From: Daejeonella rubra
Lineage (GTDB): Bacteria > Bacteroidota > Bacteroidia > Sphingobacteriales > Sphingobacteriaceae
DNA length: 64,000 nucleotides
Reading direction: 5' to 3'
Assembly: GCF_900103545.1 (NCBI RefSeq)
Contig: NZ_FNHH01000017.1
Coordinates: 1-64,000, forward strand
How positions within the stretch are numbered: position 1 is the stretch's first letter; each line of letters opens with the position of its first letter. Positions 9,405 through 18,851 of the stretch are shown in pieces. Made by a program: the position numbers and the translations under genes. Under the pieces are notes generated by a model. That model ran no database searches. It worked only from the letters and a program-made list of their open reading frames with translations, and was not told the origin of the DNA.

Positions 9405-10925
9405 TTATTTTTTCATGATCTTTGAATCAATAAACTCCCAGTCCAGTATATGCGGATGAATATGTTCCCTCTTTACAATGGCTTTCATTTGAGCGATGAT
9501 CTCCGGATTGTCAGAAGCGATATCAGTTTTTTCATTCCTGTCTTTCGACAGGTCAAATAATTCCCAGTTAGCATTTGGTTCCTTTCTTACATTTGTTTTT
9601 ACCCCTTTCCAGTTGCCGATCCTAACTGCAAGCTGGCCGCCATTTTCAGGATATTCAAAATAAAGAAAGCCATGCTTTTGCTGTTCCTGTTTCCTTCCGG
9701 TAAGTTCTGGAAGTAAAGATATTCCATCGGTATTGCTTATCTTTTTTCCGCTGATTTCGGCCAGGGTAGCCATAATGTCAAATTGACCTGAAACATGATC
9801 ATTTACAGTATTCGCTTTTATTTTATTTGGCCATCTGGCAATAAAAGGGACCCTTATACCTCCTTCATAAAGGTCCATTTTGAGCCCGCGCAATCCGGAA
9901 ACGCTATTGAAGAATTTAGTATCTACTCCTGCAGAGAAGGTCGCACCATTATCACTCGAAAACATAATGATCGTGTTTTCATCCAGCCCGAGTTTTTTGA
10001 TCCTTTCCATGATGATTCCAACCTGATCATCCAGAAAGGTGATCATTGCTGCGTAGGTTGAAAGAGGGTATTTGTTTGGGGCATAGCCATTCTCTCCGAA
10101 ATAAGGTTTCTCATCAAACTGTCCAACATATTTTTTGACATATTCTTCAGGTGCCTGTAAAGCCAGGTGCGGAAGTGGAAAAGCCAGGTATAAAAAGAAT
10201 GGTTTCTCTTTATTCTTTTCAAGAAAGCCTAGTGCTTTTTGTGTCATTTTAGCAGGAGCATAATCTTTACCCCTGAATTTTTCAAAATCTGAATCTGTGG
10301 CTGTTTTAGGGTCTATTTTCCCATGAACACTAAACACATGGTTATTCAAAGCATCCCAATTATCATTTTCCCAGAGATGGGTCGGGTAAAAATTATGAGC
10401 CTGTTTCTGATCAAGGTATCCATAGTAATAATCGAAACCATGGTTCAGCGGACTTCCGGTTGTTCCGGTAACTCCCATGCCCCATTTTCCAACCAGAGCA
10501 GTGCTGTAGCCTCTTTCCTTTAGCATTCTTGCAACAGTATATGCTCCTTCATGAAGTGGCATCTGGCCTCCCTCTAAACTGTCGGCAAAGCCACCTAATT
10601 CATAATTGCCTCTGATATAGGAGTGGCCCGAATGTTTGCCAGTCATTAGTATGCTTCTTGAAGGAGCGCAAACCGGTGCCCCGCTATAGTGCTGGGTAAA
10701 CCGCATGCCTTCTTTAGCCATTTGATCGAGGTGAGGTGTCTTTATTTTTGTTTGACCATAGCTTCCCAGTTCGCCATAACCGAGATCATCTGCATAGATG
10801 TAAATTATATTGGGTTTTGACTTTACTTGCTGTGCGATTGAAATAAATGGAATAATTGAAAATAAAAGGATATTTCCACTAACTCTGACCCATTTATTAA
10901 GATTGTAGCTCTTTGCTTTTCCCAT
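9405..10925 (-). CDS. Secreted arylsulfatase (S1 family)
   Basis: A 506-residue sulfatase. The catalytic signature is C86-APSR, where the cysteine is converted to formylglycine, followed by the second half of the signature LMTGKHSGH. N-terminal YADDLGYGE supplies metal-binding acids and MFSSDNGA the distal metal site. Residues 14-32 look like a signal peptide ending in IAQQ, so the enzyme is exported. It hydrolyses sulfate esters on glycans or aryl compounds. It belongs to a cluster with two more sulfatases and an alpha-fucosidase and is divergent from the sulfatase-esterase fusion that follows. Maturation needs an anaerobic or oxygen-dependent sulfatase-maturing enzyme, not found in this window. 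Confidence 0.93.
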   Translation of the reverse strand: MGKAKSYNLNKWVRVSGNILLFSIIPFISIAQQVKSKPNIIYIYADDLGYGELGSYGQTKIKTPHLDQMAKEGMRFTQHYSGAPVCAPSRSILMTGKHSGHSYIRGNYELGGFADSLEGGQMPLHEGAYTVARMLKERGYSTALVGKWGMGVTGTTGSPLNHGFDYYYGYLDQKQAHNFYPTHLWENDNWDALNNHVFSVHGKIDPKTATDSDFEKFRGKDYAPAKMTQKALGFLEKNKEKPFFLYLAFPLPHLALQAPEEYVKKYVGQFDEKPYFGENGYAPNKYPLSTYAAMITFLDDQVGIIMERIKKLGLDENTIIMFSSDNGATFSAGVDTKFFNSVSGLRGLKMDLYEGGIRVPFIARWPNKIKANTVNDHVSGQFDIMATLAEISGKKISNTDGISLLPELTGRKQEQQKHGFLYFEYPENGGQLAVRIGNWKGVKTNVRKEPNANWELFDLSKDRNEKTDIASDNPEIIAQMKAIVKREHIHPHILDWEFIDSKIMKK

Positions 10926-11078
10926 TAGAAATTTATACGACAGTATTTAATGCTACAATATATAAAAAAACACTATTTTAAATCTGCATTTGTTGTTTAT
11001 TACCAGTACAGTTAAATCGCTTGTAAGTCAATGCTCCTGATACTTTTCAATGTTAATATATTTTCTAAATTTAAAGTT

Positions 11079-13823
11079 ATGTTAAAAAGCGGATCACTTC
11101 TATTACTTAGTTTGTTTTTGATTGGTTTAATGCCGGCATTTTCTCAGCAAGGCAAGAAAAATATCATTATTTTTCTAGTGGATGATATGGGATGGCAGGA
11201 CACATCTGTTCCCTTCTGGCATAAGGCAACAAAATTTAATTCGATCTACCGCACACCCAATATGGAGCGTCTGGCAAAACGAGGGATGAAATTCAGTAAT
11301 GCCTATGCCAACCCGGTTTGTACACCTTCAAGGGTTAGTCTTGCCACCGGGATGAATGAAGCCAGACACAGGATCACGAACTGGACCAATGTAAAAAAAG
11401 ATACGCCAACAGATTATCCTGATAGCCTTTTGAGTCCGCCAAATTGGAATTTCAATGGCTTAAGTACTTCTCCAGGCATTAGCAATTCTGTTGTTGCCAC
11501 CCCTTTACCAATGCTTTTGAAGCAAGCCGGTTATTTTAATATTCATTGTGGTAAGGCTCATTTCTCACCTTACGGCACTCCGGCATCTAACCCTATCAAT
11601 ATTGGTTTTGATGTAAATATTGCAGGTACTGCTGCCGGCCATCCAGGTAGCTATCTGGCAAAAGATCGGTATCGCAGTAATCCTAATGATACACTGTGGG
11701 CTGTGAGAGATTTGGATAAATACATAGATCAGGGTCTGAATCTCACTGAAGCGTTAACCAGGGAAGCCATTGCAACACTGGAAGCAAACAAAAATAATGG
11801 TAAACCATTCTTCCTGAATATGGCTCATTATGGAGTTCATATTCCTTTAAGTAAGGATGAACGTTTTTATCAGCGCTATATTGATATGGGCATTTCAGAT
11901 ACAGAAGCCCGATACGCAGCACTTATCGAGGGTATGGATAAAAGTTTGGGTGATCTGATGGATTATCTGGACAAAGAGGGAATTGCAGAAAATACTTATA
12001 TTCTGTTCCTTTCGGATAATGGCGGACTAAGCACCGTACCAAACAGAGGAGGAGACGCTCATACACAAAACCTTCCGCTAAGACAAGGAAAAGGATCCCT
12101 CTATGAAGGTGGTATCCGTATTCCAATGATCGTTTCAGGTCCGGGGATTGCAACGGCCAGTACGAGTAGCCAGTATGTAAATGTCGATGATATTTTCCCA
12201 ACTGTTATGCAAATGGCTAGTCAGAAAAATTATAAGACCATTCAAAAAATAGATGGAAAGAGTATCATCCCATTTTTACATGATCAAAGCAAAATGGATA
12301 ATGAAAAAGTACTTTTATGGCATTATCCAAATAACTGGACCAATATTAACCTCAAAGGGATTTCGTGGGGAACGGCATTGCGTAAGGGCGACTGGAAGTT
12401 AATTTATTTCCATAAATACAGTACGCTTGAACTGTTTGACCTTGGTGCAGACATAGGAGAACAGAATGATCTTGCAGCAAGATACCCCGAAAAGGTAAAA
12501 GAACTGGCTGAATTAATGACCAAAGAACTGAAAAACAGGGGTGCATTGATGCCAACTTTTAAAAAGGACGGGAAACAGATCCCCTGGCCTGATGAACAAT
12601 TTAAGGCAATGGAAAAATCCTTCAAATCGCAGTTTAATATTCAGCCACCAGGTAAGGGGAATGAGGCATCTATTGGTTTTATTGACCCTGCAAAATTCCA
12701 TGTTTACCGACAGGGCTTAAAGAACAGTTATTTGAAATTCACAAAGGAGAAAAAAGGTAGAGTCGCCTTTATGGGAGGTTCGATCACTGAGCACGGAGCA
12801 TGGCGTGATCAAATAAGCAATTATCTGAAAAACAGATTTCCAGATACAGATTTTGAATTCATCAATGCTGGTATCAGTTCAACCGGAAGTACGCCGGGAG
12901 CATTCAGATTGGTTCAGGATGTACTTGCAAAGGGCCAGATAGATCTTTTCTTCGAAGAAGCGGCCGTAAATGATGAAACCAATAATTTCAAAGATAAAGC
13001 GCAAATAAGAGGAATGGAAGGTATTGTAAGGCATGCTTTGGAGGCTAACAGATTCATGGATATTGTCATGCTCCATTTTGTAGATCCAGCCAAATTAGAA
13101 GTCTATAAAAAGGGACAAATTCCTCAGGTAATAATTAATCATGAAAAAGTTGCAGAGAATTATGGGATTGGAAGTATCAATTTAGCAAAGGAAGTCAGCG
13201 ATCGTATTGAAGCTTCAGAATTTAACTGGAAAGATGATTTCAAAGACCTTCATCCATCGCTCTTCGGGCATGAGATCTATGCCCGTTCTATCAGTACTTT
13301 TCTGGATAATTCATTTGGTTTAGTAGCCTCCGGAGGCCAGGCATCAGCATATCCACTACCTGCAGCTCTCGATAAATTGAGTTATGTCTCAGGGGAGTAT
13401 TTGCCGATTAAAAATGCATCTGAACTTAAAGGCTGGACTCAGGTTCTGAATTGGGCGCCTGCAGATGGTGTTTCAACCAGAAAGCAGTATGTTAACCTGC
13501 CTGCATTAATCAGCGAAAAACCCGGTGCAGAAATGAGGCTTGATTTTTCAGGTACAGCCATCGGCATATGCATAGTATCTGGTCCTGATGCAGGTATGAT
13601 CGAATACAGTATTGATGGATCGGAATTTAAAAAGATAGATCTTTATACACAATGGAGCGGCGGTCTACACCTTCCATGGTATTTGATGCTAAATGATGAA
13701 TTACAGGATAAAAAACATACAGTTATTATCCGGACCATTTCAGAAAAGAATAGCAATAGTAAAGGAAATGCCTGCAGGATACTGCATTTTCTGGTCAATC
13801 CAGTGAACAATCAGGTTGGTTAA
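11079..13823 (+). CDS. Bifunctional sulfatase and SGNH-hydrolase (GDSL esterase) fusion
   Basis: Counting from the ATG at 11079, where a clear signal peptide ending in AFSQQ starts, the protein has 914 residues; the frame also has an ATG at 11031. The N-terminal domain (about 25-500) is an S1 sulfatase with formylglycine motif C81-TPSR and FLSDNGG. The second domain (about 555-740) is an SGNH hydrolase: FMGGSIT with nucleophile S568 and a D723-L-H725 dyad. The last 150 residues look like a beta-sandwich. Such a protein could remove sulfate and acyl (probably acetyl) groups from the same glycan. The two activities are inferred; the substrate is unknown. Confidence 0.9.
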   Translation: MLKSGSLLLLSLFLIGLMPAFSQQGKKNIIIFLVDDMGWQDTSVPFWHKATKFNSIYRTPNMERLAKRGMKFSNAYANPVCTPSRVSLATGMNEARHRITNWTNVKKDTPTDYPDSLLSPPNWNFNGLSTSPGISNSVVATPLPMLLKQAGYFNIHCGKAHFSPYGTPASNPINIGFDVNIAGTAAGHPGSYLAKDRYRSNPNDTLWAVRDLDKYIDQGLNLTEALTREAIATLEANKNNGKPFFLNMAHYGVHIPLSKDERFYQRYIDMGISDTEARYAALIEGMDKSLGDLMDYLDKEGIAENTYILFLSDNGGLSTVPNRGGDAHTQNLPLRQGKGSLYEGGIRIPMIVSGPGIATASTSSQYVNVDDIFPTVMQMASQKNYKTIQKIDGKSIIPFLHDQSKMDNEKVLLWHYPNNWTNINLKGISWGTALRKGDWKLIYFHKYSTLELFDLGADIGEQNDLAARYPEKVKELAELMTKELKNRGALMPTFKKDGKQIPWPDEQFKAMEKSFKSQFNIQPPGKGNEASIGFIDPAKFHVYRQGLKNSYLKFTKEKKGRVAFMGGSITEHGAWRDQISNYLKNRFPDTDFEFINAGISSTGSTPGAFRLVQDVLAKGQIDLFFEEAAVNDETNNFKDKAQIRGMEGIVRHALEANRFMDIVMLHFVDPAKLEVYKKGQIPQVIINHEKVAENYGIGSINLAKEVSDRIEASEFNWKDDFKDLHPSLFGHEIYARSISTFLDNSFGLVASGGQASAYPLPAALDKLSYVSGEYLPIKNASELKGWTQVLNWAPADGVSTRKQYVNLPALISEKPGAEMRLDFSGTAIGICIVSGPDAGMIEYSIDGSEFKKIDLYTQWSGGLHLPWYLMLNDELQDKKHTVIIRTISEKNSNSKGNACRILHFLVNPVNNQVG

Positions 13824-13845
13824 ATTCAGATCTGTTAATTCTTAA

Positions 13846-15264
13846 TTAAAGAATACCTGGTGACTTATATGCTGAAAAATCCTTTATGATTGGCTCTGCA
13901 AGGCTTTTGCTGATATTTAACCTCAAAGCTGAAACTTCTAATTCCTTAAATCTGGATATGAATTTATGGCCAACACTTGATCCTTCACTGATCAATTGCC
14001 AGCCATTTCTTGTTTTGCCCTCGATCTTAAATTCTCTGATCCGCTCACCATGGGCAATATCTTCCATAAGTACCAGATGATCTATCTTTCTGTAAGTTTT
14101 TAAATTTAATGCATGACTGGAACCCTTTCCGGCAACTCTTGCAAGAGCCTTTGAAAAGCGTTTGTTGATCTCCATCCCAAATTCTCTCAATCGATTTACG
14201 TCAGGTTGAGGAATGAGGCCTTCAGCATCTGGAGTAATACCCAGAATAAGTGTTGAATTTCTACCCACGGAACCATAATACATATCCATCAGGCTTTCAA
14301 GAGGTTGAATGTGTTCTTCATCGCCAGGCTCCCAAAACCATTCGTGGCGCCCCTTGTATCCGCGTAATGGGGCATCGCTCATCGCCGGCATATAATATTT
14401 CCCATCAGGATCGCCCTCCTTAAGTAACTGGAAATCATTTTTGAAGATCACTTTTTGGTTCGTGGAGTGGGAGTAAGGGAATGGAAAAGTTCCCCAGGAA
14501 GGATAATTGACCTTTCCTGTTTCACTACCTCCCCAACGGATATCGGCACGCTGTGTATTATGATAAAAAATAATATTTGGCTGATATTTTTCTACTATGG
14601 GCAGAATGTTCGGACCACCTAATTCTGGGCCATGTGCGCCACCATCAAACCAGACCATGGCCAGTTCACCATATCTTGACATCAGTTCCTCGGTCATTTT
14701 TTCACAGAGCTTGTTATAAAACTGCTGCCTGTTTTTTGCAAAAGGAGAATTGTCATCAAGTACCTTAAAATCATAAATTCCATAATTAGAATTCCATCGG
14801 ATACCAATATAGATCCCAGGTAAGATTCCATATTTTCGGCATGAGGCAACAAAATCACGAACTATATCTCCCTTTCCATCCTGAAATTTAAGAGCTTTCA
14901 TGGAATAAGGGTTCACATCTGATTGGTAAAGTGCAAATCCGGTTTCATGAGTTGCCGTTAGAATGGCGATCTTTCCACCCATATCTTTTACTGCCCTGAT
15001 CCATTGGTCAGTATCCAATTTTGCAGGATTGAAAATATTATAATCGGCAATTGGATTGATCCTGTTGAATGCCTGGTTGTATGGTTTTCCGTCAAAAACA
15101 TGCAGATCATATGAAATCAATGCTGTAAGTTCAGCATCTTGCCAGGTGAGCTGATTTGCTTTAGGAAGTGGAATGTTTTTTTGACCAATGGCATTGTTTG
15201 ACAGGACAAGTACCAAACAGGCAATAATTATAATAATGTAATTGTTTGATTGCTTAGATTTCAT
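13846..15264 (-). CDS. Alpha-L-fucosidase, GH29 family
   Basis: A 472-residue glycoside hydrolase. A signal peptide (1-27, ending AIGQ) is followed by the TIM barrel. The retained LAMVWFDGG (201-209) holds the GH29 nucleophile, Asp207. The region HETGFALYQSDVNPYS matches the substrate pocket with its conserved histidine. It removes terminal L-fucose. It stands 21 bases downstream of a sulfatase on the same strand, suggesting an operon for sulfated fucosides. Confidence 0.9.
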   Translation of the reverse strand: MKSKQSNNYIIIIIACLVLVLSNNAIGQKNIPLPKANQLTWQDAELTALISYDLHVFDGKPYNQAFNRINPIADYNIFNPAKLDTDQWIRAVKDMGGKIAILTATHETGFALYQSDVNPYSMKALKFQDGKGDIVRDFVASCRKYGILPGIYIGIRWNSNYGIYDFKVLDDNSPFAKNRQQFYNKLCEKMTEELMSRYGELAMVWFDGGAHGPELGGPNILPIVEKYQPNIIFYHNTQRADIRWGGSETGKVNYPSWGTFPFPYSHSTNQKVIFKNDFQLLKEGDPDGKYYMPAMSDAPLRGYKGRHEWFWEPGDEEHIQPLESLMDMYYGSVGRNSTLILGITPDAEGLIPQPDVNRLREFGMEINKRFSKALARVAGKGSSHALNLKTYRKIDHLVLMEDIAHGERIREFKIEGKTRNGWQLISEGSSVGHKFISRFKELEVSALRLNISKSLAEPIIKDFSAYKSPGIL

Positions 15265-15285
15265 TTTGATAGTATTTGGTTTAGA

Positions 15286-16731
15286 TCAGCTTCCGCGTGG
15301 CTTCTGGTTTTTATTTCTTCCCCAATTCGGCAGGTCAATATTAAGATTGTCAAATGCAGAGGCCATTTGTTGTTTTAATAGATTTCTCATTTGAAGGATC
15401 TTTTCACTGTAGGCCGGCTCTTTAGAAAGATCATTAATTTCCAATGGATCTTTTTTGAGGTTGAAAAGCTGAGTCGTTGCAATTCCGTCAACATTATAAA
15501 CGATCATTTTGAATCCGTCCTCAGATTTAATACTTCTGCTCCAGTGTCCGTAGACGTTATATATTGACGATCTGACATTCTTTGAAGGATCCAGAAGGAC
15601 AGGTAATAAAGATCTTCCTTCAACACTTAATGGTCGTTCTACCTGTAAATAATCCATTATTGTTGGTGTAATGTCACTGAGGTAGGTAAATCCTTCAGTT
15701 TTCTTGTTGACGGGCACATTGGGACCTGACATGATCATAGGCACTCTGATGCTATGTTCATATAGATTCTGTTTGCCGAGCAGTCCATGCTGACCAACTG
15801 CCAGTCCGTTATCACCGGCAAAAACAATTAGTGTACTTTCTTTGAGTCCGTTTTTCTCCAGTGCTTCTAAAATCCTTCCAACCTGCGCATCCATTTCACT
15901 GACCATGCCGTAATAAAGTGCAATGTCTTTTTTGATGGCATCCGGATCGCGCGGAACAGGCAGCAATTGTTCATCTCTCACGTTCAGATCGCCATTATCA
16001 AATGGATGTTTTATTAGAAAATTTGCAGGTAATGTAATTTTTGCCGGGTCATACAATTTTGAAAATTTCTCAGGAGGAGTTCTTGGATCATGCGGGGAAG
16101 TGAAGGCCACATAACAGAAAAATGGATTTGTTTTCGCTGTTGAACTACTCAAAAATCGGATGGCATTATCCGCATAAAGCGTTGTGCTGTAAGTATCACT
16201 GATCCGCTTGCGTTTCTCATCATAAACTCCTGTGCTGTCAAAAAGAGATACTGTCGGATGTTCCTGTCCGCCGAACTTTGGAAAATGCATTCCTCCAAAA
16301 AATATATCCCCTCCTGTACTGAACATGCGGCTGTGCGATGCTTTATCGCTATGCCATTTTCCAGTATGGTAGGTGTTGTAACCCTGTTTTCGTAATACTT
16401 CGGGCAGACTAACAATACTATCGGGTATAGTACTTCCATCACCGGGCAATCTGTTCACATAACGGCCGGTTAGCAGCATGGCTCTGCTTGGAATACAAAC
16501 TGCACCCTGATGGCCACCCATAACGTGGGCCTGGGTAAACATCAATCCGGATTTGGCTAGTTTATCAAGGTTTGGCGTTGAAATCTCCTTATTCCCGGCA
16601 GCACCTAAGGCATGATAACTGTGATCATCTGAATAGATGATCAGGATGTTTTTTGCCCTGTGTTCTTGCTTTTGCGCAATCACAATATTTGGAATTATTA
16701 GTGCAGCCAGGATAAATGACAGAATTCTCAT
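15286..16731 (-). CDS. Secreted sulfatase
   Basis: A 481-residue S1 sulfatase with signal peptide (1-20, ending VIAQ). The signature is C79-IPSR followed by AMLLTGRYVN. N-terminal YSDDHSYHALG and VFAGDNGLAVGQHG carry the metal ligands; the C-IPSR form with SDDHSYHALG resembles the sulfatases that act on iduronate, heparan or fucan substrates, but the precise specificity cannot be read off. It lies directly upstream of the alpha-fucosidase (21-base gap) and is therefore likely to be co-transcribed. Confidence 0.92.
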   Translation of the reverse strand: MRILSFILAALIIPNIVIAQKQEHRAKNILIIYSDDHSYHALGAAGNKEISTPNLDKLAKSGLMFTQAHVMGGHQGAVCIPSRAMLLTGRYVNRLPGDGSTIPDSIVSLPEVLRKQGYNTYHTGKWHSDKASHSRMFSTGGDIFFGGMHFPKFGGQEHPTVSLFDSTGVYDEKRKRISDTYSTTLYADNAIRFLSSSTAKTNPFFCYVAFTSPHDPRTPPEKFSKLYDPAKITLPANFLIKHPFDNGDLNVRDEQLLPVPRDPDAIKKDIALYYGMVSEMDAQVGRILEALEKNGLKESTLIVFAGDNGLAVGQHGLLGKQNLYEHSIRVPMIMSGPNVPVNKKTEGFTYLSDITPTIMDYLQVERPLSVEGRSLLPVLLDPSKNVRSSIYNVYGHWSRSIKSEDGFKMIVYNVDGIATTQLFNLKKDPLEINDLSKEPAYSEKILQMRNLLKQQMASAFDNLNIDLPNWGRNKNQKPRGS

Positions 16732-16795
16732 GGATAAAATCAGAATTAATATTTTTAATTGTTAAGATATGAATTATGTTTTTATGTAAAGTATT

Positions 16796-17287
16796 TTACT
16801 GCCGGCAAAGTCTTTCGATCAGCGCTGTACGTTCAGGATGGTCTGCTTTCAATCTACCTGCATTTGCCAGTTCAAAATCGGCAAAGTCAAAGCCCGGAGC
16901 TACGGTACAACCTACGAAAGAGTATTCGCCAATACTTTCTGAGGCAAACCATGCCCCTGCCGGAACAATAGCCTGATAAACTTCTCCCTTGGAAGTGTTT
17001 CTGCCCAGGCGAATCAGTTCATAATTTCCATTTGAATGTAGGACATGAACATGCAGGCTGTCACCTTCATAAAAATGCCAGCATTCATCGCTCTGGATAC
17101 GGTGAAAAGCAGAAAACAGATCTTTCAGCAATAAAAAGTAGATAGCTGTCCCATAAGATCGATCGCCAGAAAAGCGATTTGGCAATGCTGAAACGGGGAT
17201 ATTTTCTGCAGATCTATAAGTTTCCTTATAGTACCCTCCTTCGGGATGCGGCAACAATTGGTAATGTTTGATTAGATCTTTGATCAT
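16796..17287 (-). CDS. Cupin domain protein, DUF985 family
   Basis: A 163-residue single-domain cupin of the DUF985 type. The beginning (HYQLLPHPEGGYYKETYRS) and the central FHRIQSDECWHFYEGDSLHVHVL are characteristic. His and Glu residues in that stretch could bind a metal. The fold also occurs in sugar-binding and isomerising proteins but no reaction is established. It follows the metallophosphoesterase gene on the same strand (32-base gap) and the sulfatase gene follows it. Confidence 0.88.
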   Translation of the reverse strand: MIKDLIKHYQLLPHPEGGYYKETYRSAENIPVSALPNRFSGDRSYGTAIYFLLLKDLFSAFHRIQSDECWHFYEGDSLHVHVLHSNGNYELIRLGRNTSKGEVYQAIVPAGAWFASESIGEYSFVGCTVAPGFDFADFELANAGRLKADHPERTALIERLCRQ

Positions 17288-17319
17288 TTGGCTGGAATAT
17301 TATTGATTCCCTAATTTAT

Positions 17320-18246
17320 TCATTCGTAGTTAACCATTTCTCTCGTACATGTTCCATCATTAAAAAATTCAAATACTGCATAGGCAGGTTTAAATTCCTG
17401 ATAGGCACCTTTCCACCATCCACCGCTAACTGCGCCATTACAGTAATAACTGACATCAAGATAACGTACTTCATCCTGCAAATGGATATGCCCGCTCAGA
17501 CAAGATCTTAAGTTAGGATACTGCATGAATATCTTTTTCAGCTCCAGAAAATCAGTATGCATCAGGTTACGCTGAATTTTAAGGTCGCCATTAGGTTCGG
17601 TCTTATTAAAGAATAGTCCAGAGCAGATCGATAAGATTGGAATATGAGAAATGATGCTGATGTGGTGATCGGAAGGTATTTCTGCCAGTTTGCTTTTCAG
17701 CCAGGTTAATTGCTCCTCATCAATTTTACCGATATAGCCACCTGCAGGATTCAACTGTGTACTATCAAGAACTATAAAATCCCAAATACCTTTTGTGAAA
17801 TGGTAATATCGTTCAGTCATTTTAAGCTCCTTTACAGCCCATGTTTTGCCATAGAGGGGATCTGTGGTATCAGGAGATTTCTGAAACCAGCCATATACAT
17901 CATGGTTTCCAATGCAGGGATATACCGGAAGGCTATTTTCCTGATCCATGATCTTGTGAAAAAGATTCCATTGAGTTTGAGTCGACTCCTTTGTTGCCGC
18001 AAGTGCATCCATGATAGAATCACCGCCATTAATGATAAAATCGACCTTTTTCTTTAATTTCCGGACATGCTGCAGTGCTTTTGCCATACCTTCCTCCGGT
18101 ATGGAACCAGGTTTTACATGTATATCAGTCAGAAATGCAAAACGCAGAGAGCGTTTACTTGCGGGTTCTTTAGCAGAAAGTATATCAGGGAAAATTGATA
18201 GCCCTGCGGCGGCAGATCCCAGTTTTAAAAAATCTTTTCTTTTCAT
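17320..18246 (-). CDS. Metallophosphoesterase, calcineurin-like, exported
   Basis: A 308-residue phosphoesterase. All five motifs are visible: FLTDIHVK, GGDSIMDA, CIGNHDVY, SHIPIL and LSGHIHLQD, which form a dinuclear metal site. The N-terminus MKRKDFLKLGSAAAGLSIFP resembles a weak twin-arginine or Sec signal with RKDFLK; the usual twin arginine is replaced by KRKDF, so the export route is uncertain. Substrate unknown. It is first in the minus-strand series leading into the sulfatase cluster. Confidence 0.9.
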   Translation of the reverse strand: MKRKDFLKLGSAAAGLSIFPDILSAKEPASKRSLRFAFLTDIHVKPGSIPEEGMAKALQHVRKLKKKVDFIINGGDSIMDALAATKESTQTQWNLFHKIMDQENSLPVYPCIGNHDVYGWFQKSPDTTDPLYGKTWAVKELKMTERYYHFTKGIWDFIVLDSTQLNPAGGYIGKIDEEQLTWLKSKLAEIPSDHHISIISHIPILSICSGLFFNKTEPNGDLKIQRNLMHTDFLELKKIFMQYPNLRSCLSGHIHLQDEVRYLDVSYYCNGAVSGGWWKGAYQEFKPAYAVFEFFNDGTCTREMVNYE

Positions 18247-18376
18247 AAGGAATTAAGATGTAGAATAATACACCGTAATATTATGATAATTTTTTGAATT
18301 CAATTATAGGTGGAATGAGGTCTGGAATCAGTTAAATGAATTTTAACGTTTTTTATTTGTTTAAGACAAACTGAAA

Positions 18377-18413
18377 TAAAAAAACCTCCAATGGATTAGA
18401 TTGGAGGTTTTTT
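18377..18413 (-). terminator. Intrinsic terminator of ssrA
   Basis: A 10-bp stem (18383-18392 with 18400-18409) with a 7-base loop is followed on the minus strand by a T-run. It lies 8 bases beyond the mature 3' end of tmRNA, in the right orientation. Confidence 0.88.
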
Positions 18414-18420
18414 ATGTTTG

Positions 18421-18786
18421 TGGACCCGGAGAGATTCGAACTCTCGTCCAAACATGGGACAAATTATGCTTTCTACGTGCTTAGCTGTTGTTTAATTGTC
18501 GGGAAGGGGAAGGTCAACCGCTCACCTGTACCTTCTTCCGTAGATGTCTTGTCTTGCCGGATTATCACACCATTAAACCCTGGCCAGTCCTGTTTTTCGA
18601 TGCCCCTGATGTCAGACTACAGAACAGAATCTGACGGAACAAAAGCTTACTTAATTCTAAATTAAGCAGCTAAGGCGTAGTTATTTTCGCCAACTGTGGT
18701 TTGAAAGTTCAGATTTAAGCGCTAATACTTACAATGCGCTGCATGCTTACATACCTATCTCCACCCTGTCAATTCCGGTCGGGCCC
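18421..18786 (-). ncRNA. ssrA: Transfer-messenger RNA (tmRNA)
   Basis: A one-piece tmRNA of about 366 bases. The 5' end GGGCCCG pairs with CGGGTCC near the 3' end to form the acceptor stem, and the T-arm GTTCGAATC sits before it. The tag reading frame on the minus strand (18691 down to 18662) encodes GENNYALAA and ends in TAA, the typical Bacteroidota tag that rescues stalled ribosomes and marks proteins for degradation. The CCA tail is not encoded in full (the template gives ACAA), so it must be added. Pseudoknot segments were not drawn in detail. Confidence 0.95.
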
Positions 18787-18851
18787 GGTATTATTTCTGG
18801 AATAAATACTAATACAAAGATACGAAATAGTGCTGATATCCTTGATATTAA

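Noticed and set aside
18414..18665. 83-codon frame over the ssrA gene
   Set aside because: It is antisense to tmRNA, whose acceptor stem, T-arm and tag are clear, so the frame is accidental.
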